Positions 1 through 8,380 of a DNA stretch of 19,364 nucleotides are shown piece by piece. Made by a program: the position numbers and the translations under genes. The first letter of the stretch is position 1; each line of letters opens with the position of its first letter. The DNA is taken from positions 1 to 19,364 of the forward strand of contig JBGUHV010000237.1 in NCBI GenBank assembly GCA_045112425.1, read 5' to 3'. This stretch comes from CAG-103 sp045112425 (lineage in GTDB: Bacteria > Bacillota > Clostridia > Oscillospirales > Oscillospiraceae). The notes beneath the pieces were generated by a model. That model did no database searches. It saw only the letters and a list, made by a program, of their open reading frames with translations, and had not been told where the DNA came from.

Positions 1-1976
1 TTGATCTGATAGGACTTCTTGGGGGAGTTGGTGAAGGTCGTGTTGCCGCGGGCCTTGATCTGCGAGAGTGCGCCGTCATAAATGACCTTGCCGTTCTCCG
101 CAATCAGATGCATCGTGCCCTTGGCCTTGTGATCCTTGCTCGCGTCGACATAGCTGCGGCCCTGCGTGGCCTTCTCGCTGTGGAGAAACAGCGCCGGCAC
201 GGACGAGCGCATGACCTTCACGGTCATGGGCGAACGGCTGCCGAGGATCACGTCGACGGTATAGACGCCGTCGGCATCCGGCGCGGCGACGGCGGTGAGA
301 TCGACGGTCTCGTCATAGCTCCCCAGCGTCACGCTGCCCTCGCTGCCCTTCAGCTGCAGCTTCTCGGAAGAGTCGGTCACGGTGAAGCGAAGCGGGAGCT
401 TTTTCAGATCCGCAAAGGCGGGCAGGAAGAGGAAGCTGTCCTGCCCCACGGTCTGCAGGCTGAGCGTCTCGAGCTGAGAGAGCGGGGCGGAGATTTTCGT
501 CACGCGCGCCGCCGTGCTCTCATCGGAGAGCGTTTTGGGATAGAGCCAGTCGTAGCTGTAGGAGTCGATGAAGCCGCCGTCCGCCGTTGCGCCGCGGGCG
601 CGCACGCAGAGCGTGTAGGTCGTGAGCGGCTTGAGGCCAGTGAGCGTGAGCTCGGTCTCACTGCCCTTCGTCACGGCGAGCTCCTGCAGCGATTTCGAGG
701 CGTAATCATACTGATACACGGCGTACTGCTCCGCAAGCGGCACTGCCGTCCAGCTGAGATCCATCGTCGTCGCGGTGGTGCGGCCGAGCTTTACCTCCGG
801 CACCTTGTCCGGGCAGAGCGTGTAGTTCACCGACACCGTGCCGGTATACCGCCCGCAGCCGGTCACGGTGACCGTGGCCGTGCCGAAGGAGCATTCATTT
901 GCCCACGAAACCGTGCCGTCCGTGCCGTCGAGCGCGAGCGTATACTCGCCGTCCGTGATCACGGGCACGGGGCGCACGCCTGCCTCTGCGTCGCGCAGAA
1001 TGTACACCGGGCTCACGCCGGAGACGGAGAGCTCTGCGAGATCCGTGGCCGCGGCGGGCGGCTGCACGGCGGAGGAGAGCACGAGCAGGGTCGAGGCGAC
1101 CTTGCGCGTGGCGCCGCCGGAGGGGGTGTTTCTCAGGGCGATGGCGTCATCCTCCGCCCGGCGCGTGAGGAAGGCGGCGGAGCCGCCGCCGTCGAGCAGG
1201 ATCGCGTCCTCGCAGCCGAGGGCCTCCATCGTCTGCGCAATCTCCGTGTAGGTCATGCCCACGGAGGTCGGCGCCTGCCGTCCGTCCGTCTCAAAGAGGA
1301 CGAGCGTGCCGTCGCTTCTCAATCCGAGCGCGGCGCGCGGCGCGCGGTACTCGGCGTTGTTGTACCAGACGGAATCATCCCGCTCAGACTCAAGCAGCGC
1401 CTGCGCCTTGCCGCCGCGAACCATATGCTGGTCGCCGGCGATGGCCTGCACGGCGTCGGCGGGGATCGGGGTCGCGCCGTCGAGAATCTCGGCGGAGCCG
1501 TCGGCATGCACGACGAAATAGCACCACTTGGCGGTGGCGGGGGAGATGATCTCGCCGTCCACGACGATCGGGCCCAGCGGGAACTTGTCGGCCATGGAGA
1601 AGTAGTTGGCGTTCACCGCGCCGACGACGTACTCGCCCTCGAGCTGCGCTTGGGCTGCAGCGGCCTGCGCCTCGGGCTTTTCGAGCGCCCAGCCGCCATC
1701 GGCGGTCTTCTCGGGCGCGGCGGCCTTCACGGAGACGGTGGGCTCGCCCAGATCAATCTCCAGCAGGTGCGCCAGATTCTGCGCGGTTCCCTTGGCGTTA
1801 TTGAGCGTCAGCTCCGTTTCCAGAATGCCCGGCGCGATTTCAAACGACTCCCGCGCCGTCACCTGAAAGGAGCCGAGCGTGTCTGCCGCGGCGGCGGGCG
1901 TGATCAGACTCAGCATCAGGATCAGCGCGAGCAGCGCCGCAGAGAGCCGTTTCGGATGGATGCGTTTTTCAGCCAT
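1..1976 (-). CDS. Secreted phosphodiester glycosidase (NAGPA) / FN3 / CotH-like protein, 3' end beyond left edge
   Basis: About 658 residues are visible and the C-terminus is cut off. A signal peptide is clear: a basic start (MAEKRIHPKRL), a hydrophobic stretch, then PAAAA near residue 30. Residues about 85-295 match the NAGPA-type phosphodiester glycosidase family, with TDGRQAPTSVGM and LLDGGGSA (DGGGS at 262-266). An Ig-like segment and one FN3 domain (DLSWTAVPLAEQYAVY) follow. The last ~95 visible residues, including VPALFLH and IKARGNTTFTNSPKKSYQI, resemble the start of a CotH domain (usual motif RGNSTW..PKKPY). The start codon is set by AAAAGGAG 9 nt upstream and by the signal peptide. 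The NAGPA, Ig-like and FN3 parts are paralogous to those of the upstream gene, 69 nt away, with which it is probably co-transcribed. Family knowledge suggests removal of sugar-phosphate caps or an extracellular kinase-like role. The true substrate is unknown, and an SLH or other anchor may lie past the edge. Confidence 0.85.
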   Translation of the reverse strand, partial: MAEKRIHPKRLSAALLALILMLSLITPAAAADTLGSFQVTARESFEIAPGILETELTLNNAKGTAQNLAHLLEIDLGEPTVSVKAAAPEKTADGGWALEKPEAQAAAAQAQLEGEYVVGAVNANYFSMADKFPLGPIVVDGEIISPATAKWCYFVVHADGSAEILDGATPIPADAVQAIAGDQHMVRGGKAQALLESERDDSVWYNNAEYRAPRAALGLRSDGTLVLFETDGRQAPTSVGMTYTEIAQTMEALGCEDAILLDGGGSAAFLTRRAEDDAIALRNTPSGGATRKVASTLLVLSSAVQPPAAATDLAELSVSGVSPVYILRDAEAGVRPVPVITDGEYTLALDGTDGTVSWANECSFGTATVTVTGCGRYTGTVSVNYTLCPDKVPEVKLGRTTATTMDLSWTAVPLAEQYAVYQYDYASKSLQELAVTKGSETELTLTGLKPLTTYTLCVRARGATADGGFIDSYSYDWLYPKTLSDESTAARVTKISAPLSQLETLSLQTVGQDSFLFLPAFADLKKLPLRFTVTDSSEKLQLKGSEGSVTLGSYDETVDLTAVAAPDADGVYTVDVILGSRSPMTVKVMRSSVPALFLHSEKATQGRSYVDASKDHKAKGTMHLIAENGKVIYDGALSQIKARGNTTFTNSPKKSYQI

Positions 1977-1997
1977 GGTGGATTGCTCCTTTTAGGG

Positions 1998-2027
1998 TTC
2001 TGCCGGGGAGAGAACTCCCCGGCAGAA
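1998..2027 (-). other. Strong intergenic hairpin between the two surface-protein genes
   Basis: A perfect inverted repeat (arms TTCTGCCGGGGA and TCCCCGGCAGAA, extendable by one G-C pair around an AGAA loop) fills the 69-nt gap between the SLH gene and the NAGPA/CotH gene. On the minus strand it is followed by CCCTAAAAGGAG, the ribosome site of the next gene, and not by a T run. It is therefore not a typical intrinsic terminator. A processing or mRNA-stability hairpin that sets unequal expression of the two genes is more likely (inference). Confidence 0.6.
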
Positions 2028-2045
2028 TGCGGTTTTACGGGTGTG

Positions 2046-5000
2046 TTACTTTGCCGCGTCAGCCGCCGGCAGCGGCTCGACGAAGCAGCGGTACAGGAAG
2101 GTCACAACCTCGCCGCGCTTGCAGTTTCCGTTCGGCGCGAAGGTGGTTTCCGTCCGTCCGTTGGTGATGCCGTTCTCCACGGCCCAGTTCACCGCGCCGG
2201 AGAAGTAATCGCTCTCGGCGACGTCGGTGAAGGTGGTCTTTGCCGTGCCCAGATCCTTGCCCTCAACGGCGCGGGCCAGGAACGTGACGAACTGGCCGCG
2301 GGTCACGGTCGCGTCGGGCGAGAAGGCCGTGTCGCTCGTGCCGCGCGTGATGTTGTTCTCATACGCCCAGAGCACCGCCTCGTAGTAGTAGGCGTCCGTC
2401 TTCAGATCCTTGAACGGGGTGGAGGTGATCTTCGGCGTCGGGCAGTCCATGGCGCGCCAGAGGAAGGTCACGACCTGCGCTCTGGTGCACTCGCCGTTGG
2501 GCGCGAAGTGCGTGTCGTCCACACCGTTGGTGATCTCGCTGTCATAGGCCCAGGCAACGGGCGCGTAATAGTAGGCGTCCTTCTGATCCTTCACGTCCTC
2601 GAAGGGGAGATCCACCTTATCGGGATCGAAGGCCGGCTTGGTGGGCTCGGTGGGCGTCGTAGGCGTGGTGGGCTGCTCGGTGGGCTTGGTGGGAGTCGTC
2701 GGCTGCTCGGTCGGCGTCGTGGGCTGCGCGGTCGGCGTCGTGGGCTGCGCGGTCGGCTGCTCAGTCGCCTCCAGCGTGCGCAGATCCGTCCAGCTGTACT
2801 GGAAGGAGTCGTAGGCCTCGCCGTCCACGGTCACTCTTGCTCTGACGCAGAGCTTGTAGGCCGTGTCGGGCTCGAGCGTGGAGACGGTGATGTTCGTCTC
2901 GCTGCCCTCGGTCACCGCGACCTCAATGAGAGACTTCGTCGCGAAATCGTAGCGGTACACGGCGTACTGCTCCGCGCCGGCAACGGCATCCCAGCTGAGA
3001 TCGGCGCCGTGCTCGGTCTCGTTCGAGACGGAGACGTTGTTCACGCGGTCGGGAACGATGCGGTAGTTGATGCGCAGCGTGCCGTAATAGTCGCCGCGGC
3101 CCTCCACGAGCACCGTGGCGGTGCCGAACTGATCGTACTTCTCCCAGGAGACGTAGCCGTCGCGGCCGAGGGTGCTGTTCTTGATGTTCAGCGTCTTGTC
3201 GCCGTCGGTCACGACGGGCGTCGGGCGAATCAGCTGGCCGACGGTCTTGGCAACATAGGTTCCTGCCACGCCGGAATAGGGGAGCGTCGCAATGTCGACG
3301 CCCTGCTTGCCGCAGACGGTGCAGACGTGGTTTTCATCCCACTTGTGGCCGGCGGCAAAGGTCTCCGAGCCGCGGTAGGTCTCGCCGCAGGTCTTGCAGA
3401 CGGTCTCGATGTGGCCGTTCTCGGTGCAGGTGCGGGTGTCGTGCGTCTCGCAGTCGTGCACGATGAAGTCCTCGCCGATGTGGATCATCTCGTCATCGAC
3501 CGCGACCCAGCCGGTCTGGAGGACGCCCGCGATCATGTAGACCTGATCGTCCTCGCTGCCCTGCAGCTTGGCAAAGCCGGAGTACTCGCTCTTGTCGAGG
3601 CGGGCGAGGCAGTTTTCGCACATGAGCACCTGCTTGTGCGCCTCGGTGTCGGTGCGGTAGACCCAGCTGTGCTCACCTTCGGCGCAGGGCTCGTGCTTGA
3701 AGCGGTGCACCGTGTCGATGATCGCATAGGGCTCGGAGGCGCCGGGCGTGAGATCATAGACGTTCACGTCGATCACGTTGTCCGTGGCCTCGATGCCGAG
3801 GAAGATGGCGTTGTAGTCCTTCTGGGCCTGCACAAAGTGGAAGTCGGGATTGTTCACAACCGGGTAGGACTTCTCGCCCGTGGAGCCGCAGATGAAGTAG
3901 TAGGTGCCCTCGTTCGGGTTGCCGGTCGGCTCGCCGCCGATCATCGGCTCCGTTCTGGCGTAGGAGTGGTCGTGGCCGGAGAAGACGAAGTCGATGCCGA
4001 CCTCATCGAGTACGGCGGGAAGAATGTCGTGCAGCGCGGTGCTGCCGCCCTCGGGGTTGGTGTAGTAGGGAGGCTGGTGCAGCACGAGGATCTTCCAGGG
4101 GGCGTCGCTCGCGGCAGCGTCCTTGCGCAGCCAGTCAGCCGCTCTCTGAACGTCCTCCTCCAGCATGGAGAAGTCAATCGTCGCCACATAGACGTTGCCG
4201 TAGGTCACGGAGTAATAGGTGGTTGCGGGGTCCATGCCGAAGATGGCGTTGGCCGCAATGGCCTCGGGATCGCCGAACTGCTCGTGGTTGCCGATGACGT
4301 GGAGCATGTCGGTCTGACCGAAGGCGCCGCCCTCAACCTCCATCGCGCCGAGGAAACCCTGCCAGGAGTGATACTGCGTGGGCTCCTCCACCGCGTCGCC
4401 GAGCTGGATGCCCAGCGTGAAGTCATGGAGACCGTCGGGATCGCTGAGGAAGTGGTTGATGGCGTTGATGTTGTCCGTCTCGCCGACTGCGGTCTGCGTG
4501 TCGCCGAGGACGAAGATCTTCGTCGTGGAGTCGACGTCGTTGTCGATCGTGTTGAACGTGCGCACGTCCGACCAGATCTTGCCGTCGCCCACGCGGTAGG
4601 CGTACTCGGTGTTGACGTCCAGACCGGTGATCATGACGTTATTGAGCAGCGCCGCCGCGTCGTCAAAGCCGCGCAGCACGCAGGTGCCGGCGACGCGCTC
4701 GGTGAGCTTGCCGGTCTGGTCATACTCGCTCTTGAGCGCGTATTCGATCACGGCGTTCTCATCCGCAGCGGCGGGGTTCGCCATCCAGGAGATGGACTTC
4801 GTGGAGAAGGCGTCCTTCGTGGCGTTCTCGAGAATGTAGAAGGGCTTGCCGTCGGCAGCGCCGGCAGCGGGCAGGCGATAGCCGTTCGTGGGGAAGGAGT
4901 AGCCGGCCTTGCCGCTGGCGTAAACGGTGAACTGATCGAGCGTGACGAGCACGTCCGTTGCGAGCTTGCCGTTTTTGTCGGTCGTGCCGAGCTTCTGATC

Positions 5001-8000
5001 GCCGCCGTCCTTCTTCAGCCAGACGGTCACGTACTTCGCGGGATTGCCCTCGGCGTCCTTCACGGTCATCTCCGAGCCGTCCGCGCCCTCATAGCAGACG
5101 CCGAGCTCGATCTGATAGGCCGCCTTCACGGGGATGCGCGTTGCGGGCAGGGCGAAGGTGTTGACCACGTTGTCGTCCTTCTCGGTCGCGTAGGTCACGG
5201 TGCCGTCCGTGACGGAGTAGGTGAGGAAGCTGCCGGACTTGAGATCCTTCGGCACGTTCAGCGTGATGGTGCCGATGGTGCCCTCGCCCTTGGAGGAAGC
5301 GCCGTCGGCGCGGACGGCCTGAATCTTCAGCACGCCGTTTTCCATGGCGTAGGTACTGTCCTTATAGTCCTTCGCCCAGTCGATGGTATCGACCACGGCG
5401 TTGGCCACGGGCATCTCGATGCTGACCGCCTGAACGTCCTCGAGACGGTTGGTGTTCAGGGCGATCTGGTAGGCGCCGCCGAGCGGCGCCTCGTCGTTCA
5501 GCGGAACGAGGTTCACGCTCGTGAGCGTGTCGTCATTGCCCTTCACGGTGAAGGTGCGGGTGACGGCGGCCTCGTTGCCGTACTGGTCGTGGACGAGGAT
5601 CTTGACGGTGTGCGTGCCATTGGCGAGCTTCATGGCGTTGAGCACGAGCTTGCCGTCGTTCATGTTCGAGACGAAGTTCGGGTTCTCGGACATGTTCTTG
5701 CCGTCGAGATAGAGATAGCCGAAGTCCAGACCGGAGGTGTTCTCGTTCTCCACGTCCTTGAACTCGGAGTAGAAGGTCACGTCGTTGCTCTCGATGACGG
5801 TGCTGCCGTCGCCGGCGAGATCAACCGCCGTGTCGAGCGAGGGGCCGGCCTGCAGGAGCTTGATGACGGGGTTGTCAATGTCGGCATTGTTCGTGCCGTA
5901 GACCAGCTGCAGGTTGTCGATGTAGATATAGCCCTTCTGGTGGCCGGGCTTGGGATCGGCGGGGTTATTGGGATCGCCGAGGAAGGTCGGGCCGTAAACG
6001 ACCGTTCCGGTGTCGTCCTTCTGGCAGATCCAGCGGCCCATGTCGCCCTGACCGCCGTTGGTGTCCATGATGCGGATCGTCTCGCCGCCCAGCAGGGTGA
6101 TCGGGCCGGGCACAGAGCTCAGATCGCACTCAATGTACTTCCAGCCGACCCAGTTGATGCCGCCCTTGGTGCCGACGTTCCACTCCTTGAGGAGCGTATC
6201 GTCGCCGTCGGAGCCGACGTTCTGCGCCTGCGTGGTGAAGTTCATCGTCTTGATCGCGCCGGAGCCGTCACGCACGCGGATGCGAATCCAGAGGTTCGGG
6301 GTGTTCTCGGGCGCATAGCACCAGAAGCCGATGCCGGTGGGCGAGCCGGGGATCTCCCAGTCGCTGTCGAAGCCGACGCAGGCGCCTTCGATGCCGTTGA
6401 TGTCGCGGAAGTCATAGTCCAGGCGCAGCGCCTTCTGGCCGAAGCGCACCTTGCCGGTGTCGATATCCACCTGCTCGGCGGAGGCGATGCCGCCGCGGGA
6501 GGAGCCGTTGCCGTTGATATAGTGCACGACCACCACGTTGCCGTGGTCGTCCGCGTGCGTCTCATAGGCCAGACCGCCGCCGTTGGCGTCGGCATGGACG
6601 TAGGCGATGTTCTCATAGCTCTTGCCGAGGATGAGGTTGCCCTCCTCGTCGACCTCGCCGCCGTCGAGCACGACGACCGGCTCCTTGCCGACGCTGACCG
6701 CGATTTTATTTGTCACCGCGCTGTTCCAGCGGGAGGTGGCGCGGGCGTCCGCGCTCGCGGAGAGGTTGCGCTCGGCGTTGTTTTCAGAGGCGACGAACGT
6801 GTTGCCCACGAACGAGCCGACCGGGCCGTTGCCCTGCTCGTTTTCCAGCGTCCACTGGAAGTCGCCGACCTTGACGTTCAGAATGTTGCCCTGATAGGTG
6901 GCGGTGAGACCGAGATCGCTCTCCTGACCGTATTTCAGGTTGACCGAGTCGTTCAGGAAGGTGATCTTGTCCGGGGCCTGAATGTGGATCGTCGTCTTGC
7001 CGACGACCTTGTCGCCCTGCTTGAGGAGCACGGCCACAGGGCCGGTCTTCTCGCTGGAGGTGAAGAGACCGCTGTCAGCAACAATCGAGCCCATGGAGGC
7101 GTCCTCCAGCGCCCAGGTCAGACCCTCGGGCAGGTCGACGCTCACGCCGGCGCTGTCCACGCCCAGCGCCGTGAAGGGCACGGTGCTGCCCGGCGTGTAA
7201 TATTCGCCGTTGGGTGAGAGGGAGGCATGGTCAAACACGCCGCTCGGCTTCGCCGTGGAGACGACGAGGAGCGTGCTCGAAACCGCGCGCTCAAAGCCGT
7301 CGGACACGCTGTTCTTGATCGAGAGATCGCCCGTGCCCTCGCGCTCGCTCATGAGCGTGGCGGAGCCGCCGCCGTCGAGATTCAGGGCGCTCACGCAGCC
7401 GAAGTCGCGCATGGCCTCGGCCAGCTCGCGCACGGACATGCCCACGGAGACCGGCGCCTGCCGTCCGTCATTGACGAACATGAGCACCTTGCCCTCTTTC
7501 GTGAGGCCGATGGCGGCGCGGGGGAGACGGTCGGGGTCGTTTTCCGGGCTGACCATCAGGTTGCCGTTCCAGACCAGCAGCTCGCGGCCGCTGGTGGCTT
7601 CGAGCACGTCGTCGCCCAGCGGGGTGGAGCCGTCGTCGATGGCGACGTGGCCGTCCTTATAGACCGCGAAATAGCCCCAGCCGGGCACCGTCTCGTGGTA
7701 TTTGACGCCGTTGATGACGAGCGCGCCGTTCGGCTCGCCGGTGCTCATGTTGAAGAAGCTGGTGTTGATCACGCCAACGACGTTGGCGTTGGCATCCTGC
7801 TGCTTGAGCACCTTCTCTGCGGCGGCTGCCTGCAGCGTCGGCGTCTGCATGCCCCAGGCGCTGCCGCTGTAGTTCTTATAGCAGGAGCGCAGGGAGACGT
7901 TGGGGTTCGAGGGGTCGACTTCCAGCAGGAAGCCCTTGTTCTGCTCATTGCCGCTCGTGGTGTTGAGCAGGAGATCCGTCTCGGTCACACCCGGAGAAAC

Positions 8001-8153
8001 GGCGTAATCCGTCTGTGACACGATGGTGAATTTTCCGGCCTGCTGCGTCGGAACGGCGGCCTGCGAGGAGATGGGGAACAGGCTGATCACCATGACGACG
8101 GCCAGCAGCGCGGTGAAGAACCGGCGCAGACCGGTGCGGGAAGGCGTTTTCAT
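2046..8153 (-). CDS. Giant SLH-anchored surface protein with NAGPA glycosidase and metallophosphatase domains
   Basis: This protein has 2,035 residues and a signal peptide (MKTPSRTGLRRFF then a hydrophobic core, SSQAA). Domains in order (approximate residues): NAGPA-type phosphodiester glycosidase 90-300 (NDGRQAP, NLDGGGSATL, DGGGS 260-264); Ig-like 305-485; jelly-roll, carbohydrate-binding-like 495-755; Ig-like 780-870; cohesin-like 885-1010; carboxypeptidase-regulatory-like 1015-1090; purple-acid-phosphatase N-domain-like 1110-1200; calcineurin-type metallophosphatase 1210-1490. The last has a full ligand set: GDTQ 1217, GDAV 1252, GNHE 1288, LHQPPY ~1358 and GHDH 1393. After it come a Cys/His-rich part with CxxC pairs (~1495-1620), an Ig-like module, FN3 1700-1790, a Pro/Thr linker and three SLH repeats (~1845-2025). 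AAAGGAGG lies 6 nt before the start. The SLH repeats imply attachment to secondary cell-wall polymer. The enzymes probably act on extracellular phosphodiesters or sugar phosphates; the substrate is unknown. Confidence 0.93.
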   Translation of the reverse strand: MKTPSRTGLRRFFTALLAVVMVISLFPISSQAAVPTQQAGKFTIVSQTDYAVSPGVTETDLLLNTTSGNEQNKGFLLEVDPSNPNVSLRSCYKNYSGSAWGMQTPTLQAAAAEKVLKQQDANANVVGVINTSFFNMSTGEPNGALVINGVKYHETVPGWGYFAVYKDGHVAIDDGSTPLGDDVLEATSGRELLVWNGNLMVSPENDPDRLPRAAIGLTKEGKVLMFVNDGRQAPVSVGMSVRELAEAMRDFGCVSALNLDGGGSATLMSEREGTGDLSIKNSVSDGFERAVSSTLLVVSTAKPSGVFDHASLSPNGEYYTPGSTVPFTALGVDSAGVSVDLPEGLTWALEDASMGSIVADSGLFTSSEKTGPVAVLLKQGDKVVGKTTIHIQAPDKITFLNDSVNLKYGQESDLGLTATYQGNILNVKVGDFQWTLENEQGNGPVGSFVGNTFVASENNAERNLSASADARATSRWNSAVTNKIAVSVGKEPVVVLDGGEVDEEGNLILGKSYENIAYVHADANGGGLAYETHADDHGNVVVVHYINGNGSSRGGIASAEQVDIDTGKVRFGQKALRLDYDFRDINGIEGACVGFDSDWEIPGSPTGIGFWCYAPENTPNLWIRIRVRDGSGAIKTMNFTTQAQNVGSDGDDTLLKEWNVGTKGGINWVGWKYIECDLSSVPGPITLLGGETIRIMDTNGGQGDMGRWICQKDDTGTVVYGPTFLGDPNNPADPKPGHQKGYIYIDNLQLVYGTNNADIDNPVIKLLQAGPSLDTAVDLAGDGSTVIESNDVTFYSEFKDVENENTSGLDFGYLYLDGKNMSENPNFVSNMNDGKLVLNAMKLANGTHTVKILVHDQYGNEAAVTRTFTVKGNDDTLTSVNLVPLNDEAPLGGAYQIALNTNRLEDVQAVSIEMPVANAVVDTIDWAKDYKDSTYAMENGVLKIQAVRADGASSKGEGTIGTITLNVPKDLKSGSFLTYSVTDGTVTYATEKDDNVVNTFALPATRIPVKAAYQIELGVCYEGADGSEMTVKDAEGNPAKYVTVWLKKDGGDQKLGTTDKNGKLATDVLVTLDQFTVYASGKAGYSFPTNGYRLPAAGAADGKPFYILENATKDAFSTKSISWMANPAAADENAVIEYALKSEYDQTGKLTERVAGTCVLRGFDDAAALLNNVMITGLDVNTEYAYRVGDGKIWSDVRTFNTIDNDVDSTTKIFVLGDTQTAVGETDNINAINHFLSDPDGLHDFTLGIQLGDAVEEPTQYHSWQGFLGAMEVEGGAFGQTDMLHVIGNHEQFGDPEAIAANAIFGMDPATTYYSVTYGNVYVATIDFSMLEEDVQRAADWLRKDAAASDAPWKILVLHQPPYYTNPEGGSTALHDILPAVLDEVGIDFVFSGHDHSYARTEPMIGGEPTGNPNEGTYYFICGSTGEKSYPVVNNPDFHFVQAQKDYNAIFLGIEATDNVIDVNVYDLTPGASEPYAIIDTVHRFKHEPCAEGEHSWVYRTDTEAHKQVLMCENCLARLDKSEYSGFAKLQGSEDDQVYMIAGVLQTGWVAVDDEMIHIGEDFIVHDCETHDTRTCTENGHIETVCKTCGETYRGSETFAAGHKWDENHVCTVCGKQGVDIATLPYSGVAGTYVAKTVGQLIRPTPVVTDGDKTLNIKNSTLGRDGYVSWEKYDQFGTATVLVEGRGDYYGTLRINYRIVPDRVNNVSVSNETEHGADLSWDAVAGAEQYAVYRYDFATKSLIEVAVTEGSETNITVSTLEPDTAYKLCVRARVTVDGEAYDSFQYSWTDLRTLEATEQPTAQPTTPTAQPTTPTEQPTTPTKPTEQPTTPTTPTEPTKPAFDPDKVDLPFEDVKDQKDAYYYAPVAWAYDSEITNGVDDTHFAPNGECTRAQVVTFLWRAMDCPTPKITSTPFKDLKTDAYYYEAVLWAYENNITRGTSDTAFSPDATVTRGQFVTFLARAVEGKDLGTAKTTFTDVAESDYFSGAVNWAVENGITNGRTETTFAPNGNCKRGEVVTFLYRCFVEPLPAADAAK
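2638..2763 (-). repeat. Pro/Thr-rich linker repeats inside the SLH protein
   Basis: The DNA repeats units that encode QPTTPT and close variants (TAQPTTPT, TEQPTTPT, TKPTEQPTTPT), about 40 residues in all. They separate the last FN3 domain from the three SLH repeats. Such linkers usually span the cell wall and are often glycosylated. The repeat makes the stretch prone to length change and assembly error. Confidence 0.75.
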
Positions 8154-8188
8154 TTTAGTCCTCCTTTTTTACACACTCGTAACACAAT

Positions 8189-8236
8189 AAAAACAACAGC
8201 CGAGCGCCGAGTTATGAACTCCGGGCTCGGCTGTTG
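8189..8236 (-). terminator. Intrinsic terminator hairpin in the leader of the SLH gene
   Basis: A 12-bp perfect stem (CAACAGCCGAGC with GCTCGGCTGTTG) encloses a 19-nt loop that can itself fold (CCGAGTT with AACTC-GG). On the minus strand it runs straight into TTTTTATT. This is a textbook intrinsic terminator. It lies after the last gene of the aromatic operon, but also about 57 nt downstream of the predicted start site of the SLH-gene promoter. It could end the operon, attenuate the SLH gene, or end a short RNA. Confidence 0.8.
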
Positions 8237-8299
8237 CGCTTTTCATGTCGAGTGAATTTTGGGGATTATGACGAAAAAGCTTCGACAATTCCGAGAATT

Positions 8300-8328
8300 A
8301 TTATATCAATAATGATAAGAAATGTCAA
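8300..8328 (-). promoter_or_regulatory. Near-consensus promoter upstream of the SLH gene
   Basis: On the minus strand: TTGACA (8323-8328), a 17-bp spacer, then TATAAT (8300-8305) preceded by TGA, which makes an extended -10 (TGnTATAAT). The AT-rich spacer contrasts with the GC-rich surroundings. The predicted start site is near 8293, giving a ~140-nt leader before the SLH gene. This is among the strongest promoters in the window. Confidence 0.88.
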
Positions 8329-8380
8329 CCGGACGGGCTGGAGAATGCTTCCTTTTGCTGAAGAAAATCGAAAAAAGAAG

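Noticed and set aside
2638..2763. CRISPR-like or satellite array because of short repeats.
   Set aside because: The repeats are in frame, encode a Pro/Thr linker, and have no unique spacers.
3300..3690. A zinc-ribbon DNA-binding domain in the Cys/His-rich part of the SLH protein.
   Set aside because: The CxxC pairs lie in a secreted protein between extracellular modules. Similar GHKWDENHVCTVCGK-type segments are common in gut Firmicutes surface proteins, so structural metal binding or disulfides are likelier.
108..7217. A 2,369-codon open frame on the plus strand, antisense to the two surface-protein genes.
   Set aside because: Its translation is rich in Arg, Gly, His, Val and Leu without domains, signal or ribosome site. 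It is the GC-biased codon shadow of the minus-strand genes, which have clear domains across the same span.
8169..8246. A 25-codon ORF across the terminator in the SLH leader.
   Set aside because: No Shine-Dalgarno sequence precedes its ATG, and the composition is not informative. It is kept only as a remark in the leader finding.
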